Assembly (NCBI GenBank): GCA_965601455.1
Contig: OZ271831.1
Location: 1,922,001-1,986,000, forward strand
Length of the DNA stretch: 64,000 nt
Direction of reading: 5' to 3'
Origin: JANQEU01 sp965601455
Lineage (GTDB): Bacteria > Bacteroidota > Bacteroidia > Cytophagales > Cyclobacteriaceae
Part shown: piece by piece, positions 63,750 to 64,000 of the stretch
Numbering within the stretch: the stretch's first letter is position 1
Layout: the number at the start of each line of letters is the position of its first letter
Notes under the pieces: generated by a model
What the model was told of the DNA's origin: nothing
What the model saw: only the letters and a program-made list of their open reading frames with translations
Database searches by the model: none
Translations under genes and position numbers: made by a program

Positions 63750-64000
63750 ATGGAAACATTAATTGCAAATAAAACAGTGGAGGTAAACGAACAAGGTTAC
63801 CTCACTGACATGACCCAGTGGGACACAGAAGTGGCGAGAGCCATTGCAGAGGAAGAAGGTATTAACCTTACTGACAGACATTTTGAGGTATTGAATTACT
63901 TGAGGTCTGAACAGGAAAATGGCACTGCTCTTTCAATAAGAAGAGTCGGAAAATCCGGCGTTGTTGACATAAAAGAGTTTTACCAGCTTTTCCCAGAAGG
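63750..64000 (+). CDS. DsrC/TusE-family sulfur carrier protein (3' partial)
   Basis: The frame from the ATG at 63750 stays open to the window end (83 codons). The visible part fits the DsrC/TusE family of about 105 residues: VNEQGYLTDMTQWDTEVA, AEEEGINLTDRHFEVLNYLR, and VDIKEFYQLFPEG. The C-terminal arm with the sulfur-carrying cysteine is beyond the window and could not be checked. Next to an SQR-like gene, it probably accepts sulfane sulfur from sulfide oxidation rather than serving tRNA thiolation alone. Confidence 0.85.
   Translation, partial: METLIANKTVEVNEQGYLTDMTQWDTEVARAIAEEEGINLTDRHFEVLNYLRSEQENGTALSIRRVGKSGVVDIKEFYQLFPE

Noticed and set aside
1..64000. tRNA, rRNA or CRISPR loci
   Set aside because: No cloverleaf-type sequence with a GTTCRA loop, no rRNA segment and no short spaced repeats were seen.

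Overview
This window looks like chromosomal DNA of a marine- or soil-type Bacteroidota, most likely of the Cytophagales. The evidence is three proteins ending in type IX secretion (T9SS) sorting domains, Bacteroidota-style promoter cores (TAnnTTTG), a DnaG without a canonical zinc ribbon, an Mrp ATPase without the CxxC pair, a RibBA fusion, a ddl-PASTA pair and ThuA/PQQ-dehydrogenase/cytochrome c fusions. No rRNA, tRNA, CRISPR array, insertion sequence or phage gene was found. Coding density is high and most genes sit in short co-directional runs with 4-base stop/start overlaps.

Region 1 (1-9049, + strand) is a chemosensory operon: CheB (5' end outside the window), CheA, CheR, CheY, a CheC/CheX-type phosphatase, a second CheY, a membrane NIT-HAMP-PAS protein carrying its own CheA-like phosphotransfer and ATPase domains, a third CheY, a CheX and a SpoIIE-type PP2C phosphatase. 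No methyl-accepting receptor, CheW or flagellar gene is visible, so the output is probably gliding, adhesion, development or a second-messenger pathway. Region 2 (9046-10332, - strand) is tyrS.

Region 3 (10562-21491, + strand) is a sugar-use operon. A sodium/solute symporter, a Tat-type lipoprotein of the xylose-isomerase fold and a PQQ-type sugar dehydrogenase-cytochrome c lipoprotein lead into a GH130 mannosylglucose phosphorylase and a cellobiose 2-epimerase. The last two form the known mannobiose phosphorolysis route. A two-component pair follows. Region 4 (21488-37345) is mostly housekeeping: a HAD phosphatase, a site-2 protease, rhodanese, T9SS cargo, PASTA protein, Ddl, M43 metalloprotease, NifU-like protein, Mrp, DnaG, RibBA, SurE and a GAF-PAS protein.

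Region 5 (37638-50727) holds surface and envelope enzymes: a 1864-residue LRR/Ig adhesin-like protein built from four near-equal modules, a TolB-like propeller protein, an M28 peptidase, a second and larger ThuA-PQQ dehydrogenase-PKD-cytochrome c protein, and a stand-alone ThuA protein. Region 6 (50846-62274) is mixed: a large lipoprotein, a CvfB-like RNA-binding protein, a PadR/ABC-permease pair with a repeated operator-like sequence, an exonuclease, a small metalloprotease, a PepSY-type membrane protein, GAF, MsrB and hypotheticals. Region 7 (62275-64000) starts a sulfur operon: a perfect Crp/Fnr-like site, a sulfide:quinone oxidoreductase-like flavoprotein, and the start of a DsrC/TusE gene cut by the window end.

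All calls come from reading the translated sequence and recognising motifs. No database search was possible.
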